Source: Pandoraea terrae
GTDB taxonomy: Bacteria > Pseudomonadota > Gammaproteobacteria > Burkholderiales > Burkholderiaceae
Reading direction: 5' to 3'
Assembly (NCBI RefSeq): GCF_902459695.1
Contig: NZ_CABPRZ010000023.1
Span: forward strand, 1 to 64,000
Length of the DNA: 64,000 nt
The position numbers and the translations under genes were made by a program. Numbering within the stretch: position 1 is the first letter of the stretch; each line of letters begins with the position of its first letter. The notes below the pieces were generated by a model. It was not told where the DNA came from. It was given only the letters and a program-made list of their open reading frames with translations, and made no database searches. Shown piece after piece: positions 15,093-24,153 of the stretch.

Positions 15093-15563
15093 ATGTTCAA
15101 CGTCGTCCTCGTCGAGCCCGAAATTCCGCCCAACACGGGCAACGTCATCCGGCTGTGCGCCAATACGGGCGCACGGCTGCACCTGATCGAACCGCTCGGC
15201 TTTCCACTCGACGACGCGCGCATGCGCCGCGCCGGGCTCGATTATCACGAGTATGCGCAAATGCAGGTTCACAAGGATTGGCACGCCTTCCTCGCCGCCG
15301 AAAAACCCGACCCGGCACGGATGTTCGCCCTGACCACGCGCGGTTCGCGTCCGTTCGGCGAATTGGCGTTCCAACCGGGCGACTGGTTCGTCTTCGGTTC
15401 GGAAACGCGCGGCCTCGCGCCCGCCTTGCTCGACACCTTCGACTTGCCGCAACGCGTGCGTCTGCCGATGCGACCTGACAACCGCAGCCTCAACCTGTCG
15501 AACACGGTCGCGGTCGTGGTGTTTGAAGCTTGGCGTCAGCAAGGATACGCCGGCGGGGCATAG
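15093..15563 (+). CDS. trmL: tRNA (cytidine(34)-2'-O)-methyltransferase
   Basis: A 156-residue SPOUT (trefoil-knot) methyltransferase matching TrmL in full length. It has PEIPPNTGNVIRLCANTG at the N-terminus, FGSETRGL in the middle and MRPDNRSLNLSNTVAVVVFE at the SAM-binding knot. TrmL 2'-O-methylates the wobble base of leucine tRNAs. It is convergent with gpsA, whose stop is 27 bases away. Confidence 0.95.
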   Translation: MFNVVLVEPEIPPNTGNVIRLCANTGARLHLIEPLGFPLDDARMRRAGLDYHEYAQMQVHKDWHAFLAAEKPDPARMFALTTRGSRPFGELAFQPGDWFVFGSETRGLAPALLDTFDLPQRVRLPMRPDNRSLNLSNTVAVVVFEAWRQQGYAGGA

Positions 15564-15590
15564 CCCGCCAGGCGAGGGGCGCCGGCAGCG

Positions 15591-16607
15591 TCAGGCGGTA
15601 TCGCCGCCCTCTCGCTCGGCACGGGCGTCACGACGCAGCAGCGCTTCCACGGCGTCGCGCGCAGGCAGTCCGTCGAACAGTATCGCGCACACGGCTTCGG
15701 TAATGGGCATCGAAACGCCGTGCCGGTGCGCGAGGTCGCGCACCGCGCGCGCGCAACGCACGCCCTCGGCGACATGTCCCAGCGCGGCGAGGACGTCGTC
15801 GAGCGGCTTGCCCTTGGCGAGCTCCAGTCCGACGGTGCGATTGCGCGACAGGTCGCCGGTCGCCGTCAGGATCAGGTCACCGACCCCGGTCAGCCCCATG
15901 AAAGTTTCGGGTTTGCCGCCGAGGGCGACACCCAGACGGGTCATCTCGGCCAGCCCGCGCGTGACCAGCGCGGCGCGCGCGTTCAGGCCCAGGCCGAGGC
16001 CATCGCCGATGCCCGTGGCGATCGCCAGCACGTTCTTGACGGCACCGCCGACCTCGACGCCGACGAGATCGTCGCTCGAATAGATCCGCAACGCCCCGAA
16101 ATGGCAGGCGTCAATGGCCAACTCGCACAACGCGGTTTCGGTGCTCGCGATCGTCAGCGCCGCGGGCAGCCCCTGCGCGACTTCCTTCGCGAAGCTCGGG
16201 CCGGACAGCGACCCCCCGGCCACTTCCGGAAACGTTTCGGCCACCACCGTGTGAGGCAGCAGGCCGGTCTCCGCTTCGAAACCCTTGCAGAGCCAGACCA
16301 GATAACGGGGCCGCATGCCGGCGGCACGCATCGCCTGGGCGAGCGCGCGCAAGCCGGCCACAGGTACGGCGGCCACGCATAGATCGGCCTCGCCGGCGCC
16401 ATGAGCGAGCGCGGCGGCGAAATCGCCGGTATAGCAAAGTTGGGGATTGAGGGGGCACCCCGGCAAGTACACCGGGTTTTCCCTGTGGGCGGTCAGCTGC
16501 GCAACAATTTGCGGATCACGCGCCCAAAGCAGGACATCGTGGCGAGCCGCCATGTGGCTCGCCATGGCGGTACCCCAGGCACCGGCGCCGAATACAGCAA
16601 TCTTCAT
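15591..16607 (-). CDS. gpsA: NAD(P)H-dependent glycerol-3-phosphate dehydrogenase
   Basis: A 338-residue protein of family length. The Rossmann motif [18 protein letters not shown] is at the N-terminus; [18 protein letters not shown] and [17 protein letters not shown] carry the substrate and catalytic Lys region; [18 protein letters not shown] follows. It makes sn-glycerol 3-phosphate from dihydroxyacetone phosphate for phospholipid synthesis. It lies downstream of secB, grxC and the rhodanese gene on the same strand, an arrangement common in Burkholderiaceae. Confidence 0.97.
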   Translation of the reverse strand: MKIAVFGAGAWGTAMASHMAARHDVLLWARDPQIVAQLTAHRENPVYLPGCPLNPQLCYTGDFAAALAHGAGEADLCVAAVPVAGLRALAQAMRAAGMRPRYLVWLCKGFEAETGLLPHTVVAETFPEVAGGSLSGPSFAKEVAQGLPAALTIASTETALCELAIDACHFGALRIYSSDDLVGVEVGGAVKNVLAIATGIGDGLGLGLNARAALVTRGLAEMTRLGVALGGKPETFMGLTGVGDLILTATGDLSRNRTVGLELAKGKPLDDVLAALGHVAEGVRCARAVRDLAHRHGVSMPITEAVCAILFDGLPARDAVEALLRRDARAEREGGDTA

Positions 16608-16663
16608 GACTCTCTCTCGTACGCCGGTGGGGCTTGCCGCCGGAACCGCTGTGACTGTGCTGC

Positions 16664-17170
16664 TTAGTGCGTCTGCGCCGCGCTGCCGTCAGGCATCACG
16701 AGTCCCGCACCGCCGGCGCTGCCGTTGGCGCCCTGCTGCTCTGTCAACGCGGCCAGGCGCTGTTCGTACAGGGCCTGGAAATTGATTTCCGCGAGGTGGA
16801 TCGGCTGGAAGCCGGCGCGGCTGATCGCGTCGGCGACGTTGGCGCGCAGGTAAGGATAAACGATCGTCGGGCAGGCGATGCCGATCAGCGGATCGAGTTG
16901 TTCGACCGGCACGTTGCGAATTTCGAAGATACCTGCTTGCTTGCCTTCGACGAGGAACGCGACCTTGTCCTTGATCTTGGCCGTGACCGTGGCAATTACC
17001 ACCACTTCGAAGATTTCTTCGGCCAGGCGCTCCGCGGCGACGTCGACTTGCACTTCGACGGTCGGCATGTCCTGTTCCAGGAAAATCGCGGGCGAGTTCG
17101 GTTGCTCCAGCGACAGATCCTTGAGGTAGGCGCGCTGAATGCTGAAAAACGGCTGGTTCTGGTCGGACAT
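16664..17170 (-). CDS. secB: Protein-export chaperone SecB
   Basis: A 168-residue cytoplasmic chaperone. [19 protein letters not shown], followed by the Phe/Leu-rich groove segment and FPYL-like [35 protein letters not shown], is characteristic. SecB tetramers keep precursors unfolded and deliver them to SecA. The C-terminal tail is Gly/Ala-rich. It is preceded by grxC with a terminator-like hairpin between them, so it may also have its own promoter. Confidence 0.96.
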   Translation of the reverse strand: MSDQNQPFFSIQRAYLKDLSLEQPNSPAIFLEQDMPTVEVQVDVAAERLAEEIFEVVVIATVTAKIKDKVAFLVEGKQAGIFEIRNVPVEQLDPLIGIACPTIVYPYLRANVADAISRAGFQPIHLAEINFQALYEQRLAALTEQQGANGSAGGAGLVMPDGSAAQTH

Positions 17171-17186
17171 TTCATTTCCTTGGGAT

Positions 17187-17211
17187 AAAACAGCCGCGCA
17201 TGGGCGCGGCT
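17187..17211 (-). terminator. Intrinsic terminator after grxC
   Basis: On the minus strand the hairpin AGCCGCGC-CCAT-GCGCGGCT is followed at once by GTTTTAT. It sits between the grxC stop and the secB start, so it ends or attenuates the rhodanese-grxC transcript. Confidence 0.6.
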
Positions 17212-17236
17212 GGCGATCGGTATTGTGCCGGGGGTA

Positions 17237-17497
17237 TTACGCGACTTGCAAGAGCGGCAACAGTCCGCCTGCGCGATCGAGCGCGGACAGATCGTCGTAA
17301 CCGCCGACATGATGCTCGTCAATGTAGATCTGCGGCACGGTGCGGCGGCTGGTGCGCGCCATCATTTCGTCGCGGCGGCCTGGTTCCCGGTCGATCAGGA
17401 TTTTTTCGATTTCCTCGACGCCGCGCTGGCGCAGCAGGCGCTCGGCCATCTGGCAATACGGGCACACCTGGGTGCTGTACATCAGGACTTTCGGCAT
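17237..17497 (-). CDS. grxC: Glutaredoxin 3
   Basis: An 86-residue dithiol glutaredoxin with the CPYC active site (STQVCPYCQMAERLL), the cis-Pro region RTVPQIYIDEHHVGGYDDL and a C-terminal helix. It reduces disulfides and mixed disulfides with glutathione. Start MPKVLMYST is 10 bases after the rhodanese stop. Confidence 0.96.
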   Translation of the reverse strand: MPKVLMYSTQVCPYCQMAERLLRQRGVEEIEKILIDREPGRRDEMMARTSRRTVPQIYIDEHHVGGYDDLSALDRAGGLLPLLQVA

Positions 17498-17507
17498 TTT
17501 GGCTCCC

Positions 17508-17915
17508 TTACTTGACCACCGGCAGACCGGCTTCCTGCCACGCGGCCAGCCCACCTTGCAAGCTGAACGCTTCCGCGTAGCCGAGACTGCGCAGCAGCGA
17601 CTGAGCCTTGGCCGAGCGCTGACCGCTCTTGCAGACGATCAGCACGGGCGCCGCCTTGTTTTTGATAACCTGTGCGACCTTGCCCTCGACATCGTCGAGC
17701 GGCAGGTTGCGCGCCTGCGGCAGGTGGCCGCCGGCAAACTCCTCGCTGCTGCGCACGTCGAGGATGACGGCGCCCTTGCGATTGATCAGCTGGGTCGCTT
17801 CCATCGTCGACAGACCCTTGCCGCCCCGTTTGAACACCGGCCAGGCCAGCAGGCCCCCGGAAACCAGCGCGATGGCAATCAAAGCGAGGTTGGTGTAATC
17901 GGCGAAGAACTTCAC
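17508..17915 (-). CDS. Membrane-anchored rhodanese-like protein
   Basis: A 135-residue protein. One N-terminal helix (NLALIAIALVSGGLLAWPVF) anchors it; a single rhodanese domain follows (AVILDVRSSEEFAGGHLPQARNLP), with the active-site Cys in VLIVCKSGQRSAKA. Such proteins transfer sulfane sulfur or act in redox/sulfur trafficking; the specific partner is unknown. First gene of a rhodanese-grxC unit, with a TATAAT on the minus strand at 17953-17948 as a candidate -10 element, though no good -35 is visible. Divergent from gpmA. Confidence 0.92.
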   Translation of the reverse strand: MKFFADYTNLALIAIALVSGGLLAWPVFKRGGKGLSTMEATQLINRKGAVILDVRSSEEFAGGHLPQARNLPLDDVEGKVAQVIKNKAAPVLIVCKSGQRSAKAQSLLRSLGYAEAFSLQGGLAAWQEAGLPVVK

Positions 17916-18035
17916 AAACCACCTAAAAGTATCAAAGTAATCCGGTCATTATAAAATATTCCGGTTAATGCGCCGGATATCCCGCATCATGGCTGTCTGG
18001 CAGCCCCCGCTTTATCACTCTGACCGAAGTCGCAT

Positions 18036-18782
18036 ATGTACAAGCTAGTCCTCATCCGCCACGGCGAATCAACGTGGAACAAGGAAAACCGCTTCACCGG
18101 CTGGATCGACGTCGACCTGACCGAAAAGGGCATCGCCGAAGCCAAACAGGCCGGCGACCTGCTCGCCGATGCCGGTTTCAAATTCGATCTCGCCTACACC
18201 TCGGTGCTCAAACGCGCCATCCGCACCCTGTGGCACGTGCAGGACGTCATGGACCAGATGTGGATCCCGGTGGTGCACAGCTGGCGCCTGAACGAGCGTC
18301 ACTACGGTGCGCTCGCCGGCCTCAACAAGGCGGAAACGGCCGCCAAGTATGGCGACGAGCAGGTCCACGTGTGGCGCCGCAGCTACGACACGCCGCCGCC
18401 GCCCCTTGACGCCGGCGACGAACGCAGCTCGGCGGGCGATCCTCGCTACGCCAAGCTCAAGCCCGGGGAAGTCCCCCTGACGGAATGCCTGAAGGACACC
18501 GTCGCGCGCGTGCTGCCCCTGTGGAACGAATCCATCGCCCCGGCCGTTCGTGCCGGCAAGCAAGTGCTGATCGCTGCGCACGGCAATTCGCTGCGCGCGC
18601 TGATCAAGCACCTCGACGGCATTTCTGATAACGACATCGCCGGCCTGAACATTCCGAACGGCACGCCGCTCGTGTATGAACTCGACGCCGATCTGAAGCC
18701 GATTCGCCACTACTACCTCGGCGACCAGGACAAGATTGCCGGCGCGCTGGCCGCCGTGGCCGCGCAAGGCAAGGCCAAGTAA
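18036..18782 (+). CDS. gpmA: 2,3-bisphosphoglycerate-dependent phosphoglycerate mutase
   Basis: A 248-residue protein of the dPGM family. The phospho-histidine motif [12 protein letters not shown] opens the protein; [17 protein letters not shown] and [14 protein letters not shown] complete the active site. It interconverts 3- and 2-phosphoglycerate in glycolysis/gluconeogenesis. Followed by ctpA after a 167-base gap. Confidence 0.97.
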   Translation: MYKLVLIRHGESTWNKENRFTGWIDVDLTEKGIAEAKQAGDLLADAGFKFDLAYTSVLKRAIRTLWHVQDVMDQMWIPVVHSWRLNERHYGALAGLNKAETAAKYGDEQVHVWRRSYDTPPPPLDAGDERSSAGDPRYAKLKPGEVPLTECLKDTVARVLPLWNESIAPAVRAGKQVLIAAHGNSLRALIKHLDGISDNDIAGLNIPNGTPLVYELDADLKPIRHYYLGDQDKIAGALAAVAAQGKAK

Positions 18783-18949
18783 AGCCGGCGATTCTCGCGA
18801 AAAAGAGCGCGACTGGGCCATTTTTCCCGAACCACTTGGGAAAAATCCCTGTCGAACGCTCAATGCCTGCCCCGCGGGCAAACGGTTATACTTCGCCAAG
18901 CACCGCGCCCATTGGCGGGCGCGCCCAAAATTCGGACTTCCACGCCTAT

Positions 18950-20506
18950 ATGCGCCAAACCCTCAAACACATCGGCCTGATCGTGCTCGGCCTGGCGACC
19001 GGCGCGGCCGCCACGCTCGCTTTCTCCCAGGCCTCTGCCCAAAACGCCACTTCGCCGCTGCCGCTCGAGCAACTGCGCCTGCTGGCCGAGGTGTTCGGCC
19101 AGATAAAACGGGAATACGTGCAACCCGTCGACGACAAGAAGCTGCTGACGTCCGCCATCAAGGGCATGGTGTCCAGTCTCGATCCGCATTCCTCGTACCT
19201 CGACAAGGATGAATACAAGGAGCTGCAGGAGCAGACGCGCGGCCGCTTCGCCGGGCTCGGCATCGAAATCTCGCAGGAAGACGGCCTCGTCAAGGTCATC
19301 TCCCCGATCGAAGACAGCCCTGCGTTTCGTGCCGGCCTGCGTCCGGGCGACCTGATCACGCGCATCGACGACAAGCCCGTGCGCGGCATGACGCTCGACC
19401 AGGCCGTCAAGCGCATGCGCGGCGCCCCGGGCAGCAAGGTCACGCTGACCATCTTCCGCAAGTCCGAGGAGCGCACCTTCCCGGTCTCGATCACGCGTGC
19501 CGAAATCCGCGTGCAGAGCGTGAAGGGCAAGGTGCTCGAACCGGGCATCGGCTACGTCCGCATCACGAGCTTCCAGGAACGCACCGTGCCGGATCTGGCC
19601 AAGAAGCTTCAGGAAATCGCCAAGGAACAGCCGGGCCTGAAGGGTCTCGTGCTCGACCTGCGCAACAACGGCGGCGGCATCCTGCAGTCGGCCGTCGGCG
19701 TGTCCGCGGCGTTCCTTCCGTCGAATGCCGTCGTCGTCACGACCAACGGCCAGATCGAGGACGCCAAGCAGAGCTACAAGGCCACCTTCGACAACTATCG
19801 TCTGTCGGCGAGCCCGGAAGATCCGCTCAAGGGCGAACCGGCGATCTACAAGACGGTGCCGATCGTCGTGCTGGTGAACGCTTATTCGGCGTCGGCCTCG
19901 GAAATCGTGGCCGGTGCGCTGCAAGACCAGAAGCGCGCGCTGATCATGGGCAAGACGACCTTCGGCAAGGGCTCTGTGCAGACCGTGCGTCAGCTGTCGC
20001 CGGATACCGCGTTGCGCCTGACCACCGCCTACTACTACACGCCGAGCGGACGCTCGATCCAGTCGATCGGCATCAAGCCGGACGTGCCGGTCGATCAGAA
20101 TCCGAAGGGTGATCCGGACGACGTGCTGGTCACGCGCGAAATCGATTATCAGAACCATCTGCACAACACGCAGTCGCCTGACGAGCAGAAGGAAATCGAC
20201 GCCCGCGAATCCCGCCGCCTGGAAGAACTGCGCCGTCTCGAGGAAGAAAACGCCAAGAAGACGCCTGAGCAACGCCAAAAGGAACGCGAAGAGAAGCTGC
20301 CGGACCTGGGCAGCAACGACGACTTCATGCTGCAGCAGGCGCTCCATCAGCTCAAGGGCGAACTGGTGCAACGTACCAAGTCGCGACTCGAAGCCAATGC
20401 AGGGCCGCTGCCCAAGGACGCCCACGCGGCACCGGCCAAGCCCGACGCCAAGCCTGAGGCGAAAACCGACACGACGGCCCCGGCCAAGCCGAACAGCAAA
20501 AAGTAA
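18950..20506 (+). CDS. Carboxy-terminal processing protease (S41 family)
   Basis: A 518-residue periplasmic serine protease. It has an N-terminal hydrophobic export signal (HIGLIVLGLATGAAATLAF), then a PDZ domain (about residues 85-165) with GLGIEISQEDG and FRAGLRPGD. The S41 core carries the nucleophile in NAYSASASEIVAGAL and the general-base Lys in GKTTFGKGSVQ. A charged coiled-coil region follows, and a Lys/Pro/Ala-rich tail resembling an unstructured linker. Start MRQTLKHIG is chosen because it directly precedes the signal. Substrates are unknown; relatives process PBPs and lipoproteins. A strong terminator follows. Confidence 0.93.
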   Translation: MRQTLKHIGLIVLGLATGAAATLAFSQASAQNATSPLPLEQLRLLAEVFGQIKREYVQPVDDKKLLTSAIKGMVSSLDPHSSYLDKDEYKELQEQTRGRFAGLGIEISQEDGLVKVISPIEDSPAFRAGLRPGDLITRIDDKPVRGMTLDQAVKRMRGAPGSKVTLTIFRKSEERTFPVSITRAEIRVQSVKGKVLEPGIGYVRITSFQERTVPDLAKKLQEIAKEQPGLKGLVLDLRNNGGGILQSAVGVSAAFLPSNAVVVTTNGQIEDAKQSYKATFDNYRLSASPEDPLKGEPAIYKTVPIVVLVNAYSASASEIVAGALQDQKRALIMGKTTFGKGSVQTVRQLSPDTALRLTTAYYYTPSGRSIQSIGIKPDVPVDQNPKGDPDDVLVTREIDYQNHLHNTQSPDEQKEIDARESRRLEELRRLEEENAKKTPEQRQKEREEKLPDLGSNDDFMLQQALHQLKGELVQRTKSRLEANAGPLPKDAHAAPAKPDAKPEAKTDTTAPAKPNSKK

Positions 20507-20522
20507 AACGGCTTACACTACG

Positions 20523-20556
20523 AACCGTGCCCGCGAAAGCCGGCACGGTTTTTTTT
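20523..20556 (+). terminator. Intrinsic terminator after the S41 protease gene
   Basis: The perfect stem AACCGTGCC/GGCACGGTT, with a 10-base loop, is followed by a run of T. It lies 17 bases after the protease stop and ends 20 bases before the next start codon, so the adenylyltransferase gene probably has a separate or read-through promoter. Confidence 0.85.
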
Positions 20557-20576
20557 CGTCCTGAGACATCCGCCGT

Positions 20577-21329
20577 ATGAATGACGATCAACTGCTGCGC
20601 TACTCGCGCCATATCCTGCTCGACGAAATCGGCATCGAGGGCCAGGAAAAACTGCTGGCCGCGCACGCGGTCATCGTGGGCGCCGGCGGGCTCGGCTCAC
20701 CCGCCGCGCTGTACCTTGCCGCGGCGGGCGTTGGCCGCATCACGCTCATCGACAATGACGACGTCGACCTTACCAACCTTCAGCGCCAGATCCTGCACGA
20801 CAGCGCCAGCGTGGGGCGCCCCAAGGTCGAATCGGGCCGCGCGCGGCTCGCGCAGATCAATCCCGGCGTACAGGTCGACGTGATCAACGAACGCGTTGAC
20901 GAAGCGCGGCTGGCAAGCCTGATCGCAGATGCCACGGTAGTACTCGACGGCTGCGACAACTTCTCGACGCGCCACGCCGTCAACCGCGCGTGCGTGGCGG
21001 CGCGTGTGCCGCTCGTCGCGGGCGCCGCGCTGCGTTTCGACGGCCAGATCAGCGTGTTCGACGTGCGCGATCCGAACTCGCCCTGCTACGAATGCCTGTT
21101 CCCGGCTGACGAGCCGTTCCCGGAGCAAGCCTGCGCCTCGATGGGCGTGCTCGCGCCGCTCGTCGGCATTATCGGCAGCATGCAGGCCGCCGAGGCGATC
21201 AAGCTGATCGTGGGCATCGGCCAATCCCTCGCCGGCCGCCTGTTGATTCTCGACGCCACGAAAATGTCGTGGCACACGATGCGGTGCGCCCCGAACCCGG
21301 AATGCCGCGTGTGCGGCGCGCGGCACTGA
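20577..21329 (+). CDS. MoeB/ThiF family sulfur-carrier adenylyltransferase
   Basis: A 250-residue E1-like enzyme with the ATP-binding GAGGLGSPAALYLAAAGVG, DNDDVDLTNLQRQILH and the two zinc CxxC pairs (CYEC and CRVC near the C-terminus). It adenylates the C-terminal Gly of MoaD or ThiS type carriers for molybdopterin or thiamine sulfur transfer. Sequence alone does not say which; no moa or thi gene is adjacent. It is convergent with ptsI, with a shared hairpin between them. Confidence 0.9.
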   Translation: MNDDQLLRYSRHILLDEIGIEGQEKLLAAHAVIVGAGGLGSPAALYLAAAGVGRITLIDNDDVDLTNLQRQILHDSASVGRPKVESGRARLAQINPGVQVDVINERVDEARLASLIADATVVLDGCDNFSTRHAVNRACVAARVPLVAGAALRFDGQISVFDVRDPNSPCYECLFPADEPFPEQACASMGVLAPLVGIIGSMQAAEAIKLIVGIGQSLAGRLLILDATKMSWHTMRCAPNPECRVCGARH

Positions 21330-21350
21330 ACGCGCGATGCGTCACCCATG

Positions 21351-21386
21351 AAAAACGGCCGGTGCGCTGCAAAGCCACCGGCCGTT
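21351..21386 (-). terminator. Intrinsic terminator of the ptsI transcript
   Basis: The perfect stem AACGGCCGGTG/CACCGGCCGTT with an 11-base loop is followed on the minus strand by TTTTT. It lies 28 bases beyond the ptsI stop and may also end the convergent moeB/thiF transcript, though its T tract on that side is weak. Confidence 0.82.
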
Positions 21387-21413
21387 GTGTTTGACGGACA
21401 CGCCGCAGGCGGA

Positions 21414-23150
21414 TTACGCCACGGTCAACCGCGCCAATGCCGCCTGCATTTCCTCGGGCTCGGTCGCCGCGAGCAGATCCTGCACGGGACGTTCGAGATC
21501 GGGCAGATGCGCGCGCAGGATTTCCTGCTTCACCTGCAGCAACTGGCTCGGATGCATCGAGAACTCGCGCAGCCCCATGCCGAGCAGCAAGCGCGTCACA
21601 GTCGGGTCGCCCGCCATTTCGCCGCAGACGGCCACCGGCACGCCGAACGCATGCGCCTCTCGGATCGTCATGGCAATCAGCCGCAAGACCGCCGGGTGCA
21701 GCGGATCGTAAAGATGCGCAACGCTGTTGTCGGCCCGGTCGATGGCGAGGGTGTACTGGATCAGGTCGTTCGTGCCGATCGACAGGAAGTCGAGCCGCTT
21801 GAGGAACATCGGCAACGTGAGCGCCGCCGCCGGCACTTCGATCATCGCGCCGAGCTTCACGTTCGGATCGTACGCCAGCCCTGCCGCGTCGAGTTGACGC
21901 TTGGCTTCGCGTACCAGCTCGAGCGTCTGGTCGATTTCCTGCGCGTGCGCGAGCATCGGGAACAGCACCCGCACCTGGCCGAACGCCGATGCGCGCAGGA
22001 TGGCGCGCAGTTGCTCAAGGAACATGCGCGGCTCGGACAGGCTCCAGCGAATCGCGCGCAGCCCCAGCGCCGGGTTCGGTGCCGTCTCGTAGGTCTCGTG
22101 GCTGTCGAGCGGCTTGTCGGCGCCGACGTCGATTGTGCGAATGGTCAGCGGCAAGCCATGCATGGCTTGGACCGCGCGCCGGTACGCCTCGAACTGCGCT
22201 TCCTCCTCGGGCGGATCCTCCTGATCCATGAACAGGAATTCGGTACGGAACAGTCCGACGCCGACAGCGCCCGCCTCGACCGCCGTCGTGGCGTCCTCCG
22301 GCAATTCGATGTTGGCGAGCAGATCGATCGGCGTGCCATCGATCGTCTGTGCGGGAGAATGCTTGAGGCGTTGCAGTCGTCGGTCTTCGAGCGCGCGTTC
22401 GCTTTGGCGGTAGCTGTACTCCTCGAGCACGATCGGCGCGGGATCGACGATGACGATACCCGTGTCGCCATCGATGATGATGACGTCATCCTGCTTGATC
22501 AGTTGGCTCGCCTGCGCCACGCCGACGGCCGCCGGAATGCCGAGGCTGCGCGCAACGATCGCGGTATGCGAGGTCTTGCCGCCAAGATCGGTGACGAAGC
22601 CGTGAAACGCCTGCGTCTTGAATTGCAGCATGTCTGCCGGCGCAATATCACGGGCGACCACGACCATGTCGTCGCGCGGCGCTTGTGCCGCGACATGGCG
22701 AATGCCGGGCGCACCCGCCAGCACTTTGAGCACACGCTCCGTCACCTGTTCGATGTCGGCCCGGCGCTCACGCAGATATTCGTCCTCGATGTCCTCGAAA
22801 CGGGCCGCCAGCACTTCCAGTTGTGTGGCCAGCGCCCATTCCGCGTTGTAGCGGCGCGTCTGGATCAGTTCGATAACCGAATCGGCCAGCAGGGTATCGT
22901 TGAGAATCAGTGAGTGGACGTCGAGAAAGGCGCCCATCTCGCCGGGCGCATCGGCCGGCAACTCGGCCTTGAGGGTGTCCAGTTCATGCTGGACCGTGCT
23001 TTGTGCAAGACGAAAGCGCGCGATCTCACTCTCGAACTGGTCAGTGTCGAGCAGATAATGGGGCACGTCGAGCGTGGCCGGCTTAAGCAGGTACGCACGC
23101 CCGATGGCGATGCCGCGGGAAACCGGTATTCCGTGCAGGGTGAACGACAA
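21414..23150 (-). CDS. ptsI: PTS enzyme I (phosphoenolpyruvate-protein phosphotransferase)
   Basis: A 578-residue enzyme I. The phospho-His domain holds GGKTSHTAIVARSLGIPAAVG; the PEP-binding barrel shows GVGLFRTEFLFMD, GLRAIRWSL, IGTNDLIQYTLAIDRADN and CGEMAGDP. It passes phosphate from PEP to HPr. It is downstream of the IIA and HPr genes; no sugar-specific IIB/IIC permease is nearby, so this system probably serves regulation rather than sugar uptake. It starts 143 bases after the ptsH stop. Confidence 0.97.
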   Translation of the reverse strand: MSFTLHGIPVSRGIAIGRAYLLKPATLDVPHYLLDTDQFESEIARFRLAQSTVQHELDTLKAELPADAPGEMGAFLDVHSLILNDTLLADSVIELIQTRRYNAEWALATQLEVLAARFEDIEDEYLRERRADIEQVTERVLKVLAGAPGIRHVAAQAPRDDMVVVARDIAPADMLQFKTQAFHGFVTDLGGKTSHTAIVARSLGIPAAVGVAQASQLIKQDDVIIIDGDTGIVIVDPAPIVLEEYSYRQSERALEDRRLQRLKHSPAQTIDGTPIDLLANIELPEDATTAVEAGAVGVGLFRTEFLFMDQEDPPEEEAQFEAYRRAVQAMHGLPLTIRTIDVGADKPLDSHETYETAPNPALGLRAIRWSLSEPRMFLEQLRAILRASAFGQVRVLFPMLAHAQEIDQTLELVREAKRQLDAAGLAYDPNVKLGAMIEVPAAALTLPMFLKRLDFLSIGTNDLIQYTLAIDRADNSVAHLYDPLHPAVLRLIAMTIREAHAFGVPVAVCGEMAGDPTVTRLLLGMGLREFSMHPSQLLQVKQEILRAHLPDLERPVQDLLAATEPEEMQAALARLTVA

Positions 23151-23293
23151 GAGAGGCTCCCCAGATCAAAATCAGCCAACCGGTATGGCCCGCGCGGCGC
23201 GGGCGCAGCACCGGCGTGGACGCAGCGGCCTTCCGCCGCGTCCGGTCATGGCCTGCCGCAACGCCATGGGCGGCGTGGCGGGCCTAATTCCGC

Positions 23294-23563
23294 TTACTCG
23301 CCTTCGCCGAATCGGTCGGCGATCAGGCCGAGAATCGCCTGCATGGCGTCATCCTCGTCGGGACCCTCGGTTTCGACAGCCACCGACGAGCCGATGCCGG
23401 CGGCAAGCATCATGACGCCCATGATGCTCTTGGCATTGATGCGGCGCCCGTTCCGGGTCAGCCAGACCTCGCTCTGAAAACGCGCGGCCAGTTGCGTGAG
23501 CTTGGCCGATGCCCGGGCGTGGAGCCCCAATTTATTCACGATCGTGGTTTCTTGTTGAAGCAT
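23294..23563 (-). CDS. ptsH: Phosphocarrier protein HPr
   Basis: An 89-residue HPr with the active-site His in KLGLHARASAKLTQLA and a Ser-46 type site in NAKSIMGVMMLAAGIGS, which in beta-proteobacteria can be phosphorylated by HPr kinase. It follows the IIA gene after 3 bases. Confidence 0.96.
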   Translation of the reverse strand: MLQQETTIVNKLGLHARASAKLTQLAARFQSEVWLTRNGRRINAKSIMGVMMLAAGIGSSVAVETEGPDEDDAMQAILGLIADRFGEGE

Positions 23564-23566
23564 TTA

Positions 23567-23980
23567 TCAGCGTGGTGTTGTTTGATTCGCCGGCGCACAT
23601 GCGCCAATTTGAAGAATACCGTGAGATCCGCCCGAAAGCACCTTGTCGACGAGCGTATCAAGCGGCACCGAGCGATAACAGACCGCCTTTATCAGCATCG
23701 GCAGGTTCGCCCCCGCGAGCACGCGCACGTCGCGGCCGACCAACTGCGCAGCGATGTTCGACGGGGTCGCGCCGAACAGATCCGTCAGCACCAGCACTCC
23801 GTTTTCCTCGCGCAGATGCTCAACGCGTTCGCGCGCCGTGTCGAGCAGCGCTGCCGTGTCCTGGTCGGGGGAGACGTCCAATGCGCCAATGCGCGCCGGA
23901 CAGCCGCCATAGATATGCGTAACGCACTCGCGCATCGCGGAAGCGTACGGCGCGTGGGCAATGATCAGTATTCCAGCCAT
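23567..23980 (-). CDS. PTS EIIA-Man-type domain protein
   Basis: A 137-residue stand-alone EIIA of the mannose/fructose (ManX, PTS-IIA-4) family. The phosphorylated His lies in ILIIAHAPYASAMRECV. DLFGATPSNIAAQL and ANLPMLIKAVCYR are typical of the fold. With no matching IIB or IIC gene, a role in a regulatory phosphorelay with HPr and EI is likely, as proposed for similar beta-proteobacterial IIA-HPr-EI operons. Confidence 0.93.
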   Translation of the reverse strand: MAGILIIAHAPYASAMRECVTHIYGGCPARIGALDVSPDQDTAALLDTARERVEHLREENGVLVLTDLFGATPSNIAAQLVGRDVRVLAGANLPMLIKAVCYRSVPLDTLVDKVLSGGSHGILQIGACAPANQTTPR

Positions 23981-24153
23981 GATGCTAGGCGCGCGGCGTC
24001 AGCGGTGCGTCTGCATTGACACGCACGCCGGAACCTTGCCCTGTCGATTTCGGGGCTACCATTTTAGCAGGCGTGCAAAGGGCCCGTATTTTCATTATCT
24101 CAGGGACAATCCCGAGCGACAGCCCATTTGTTTCGATGGCGGCCGTTGCCGCG

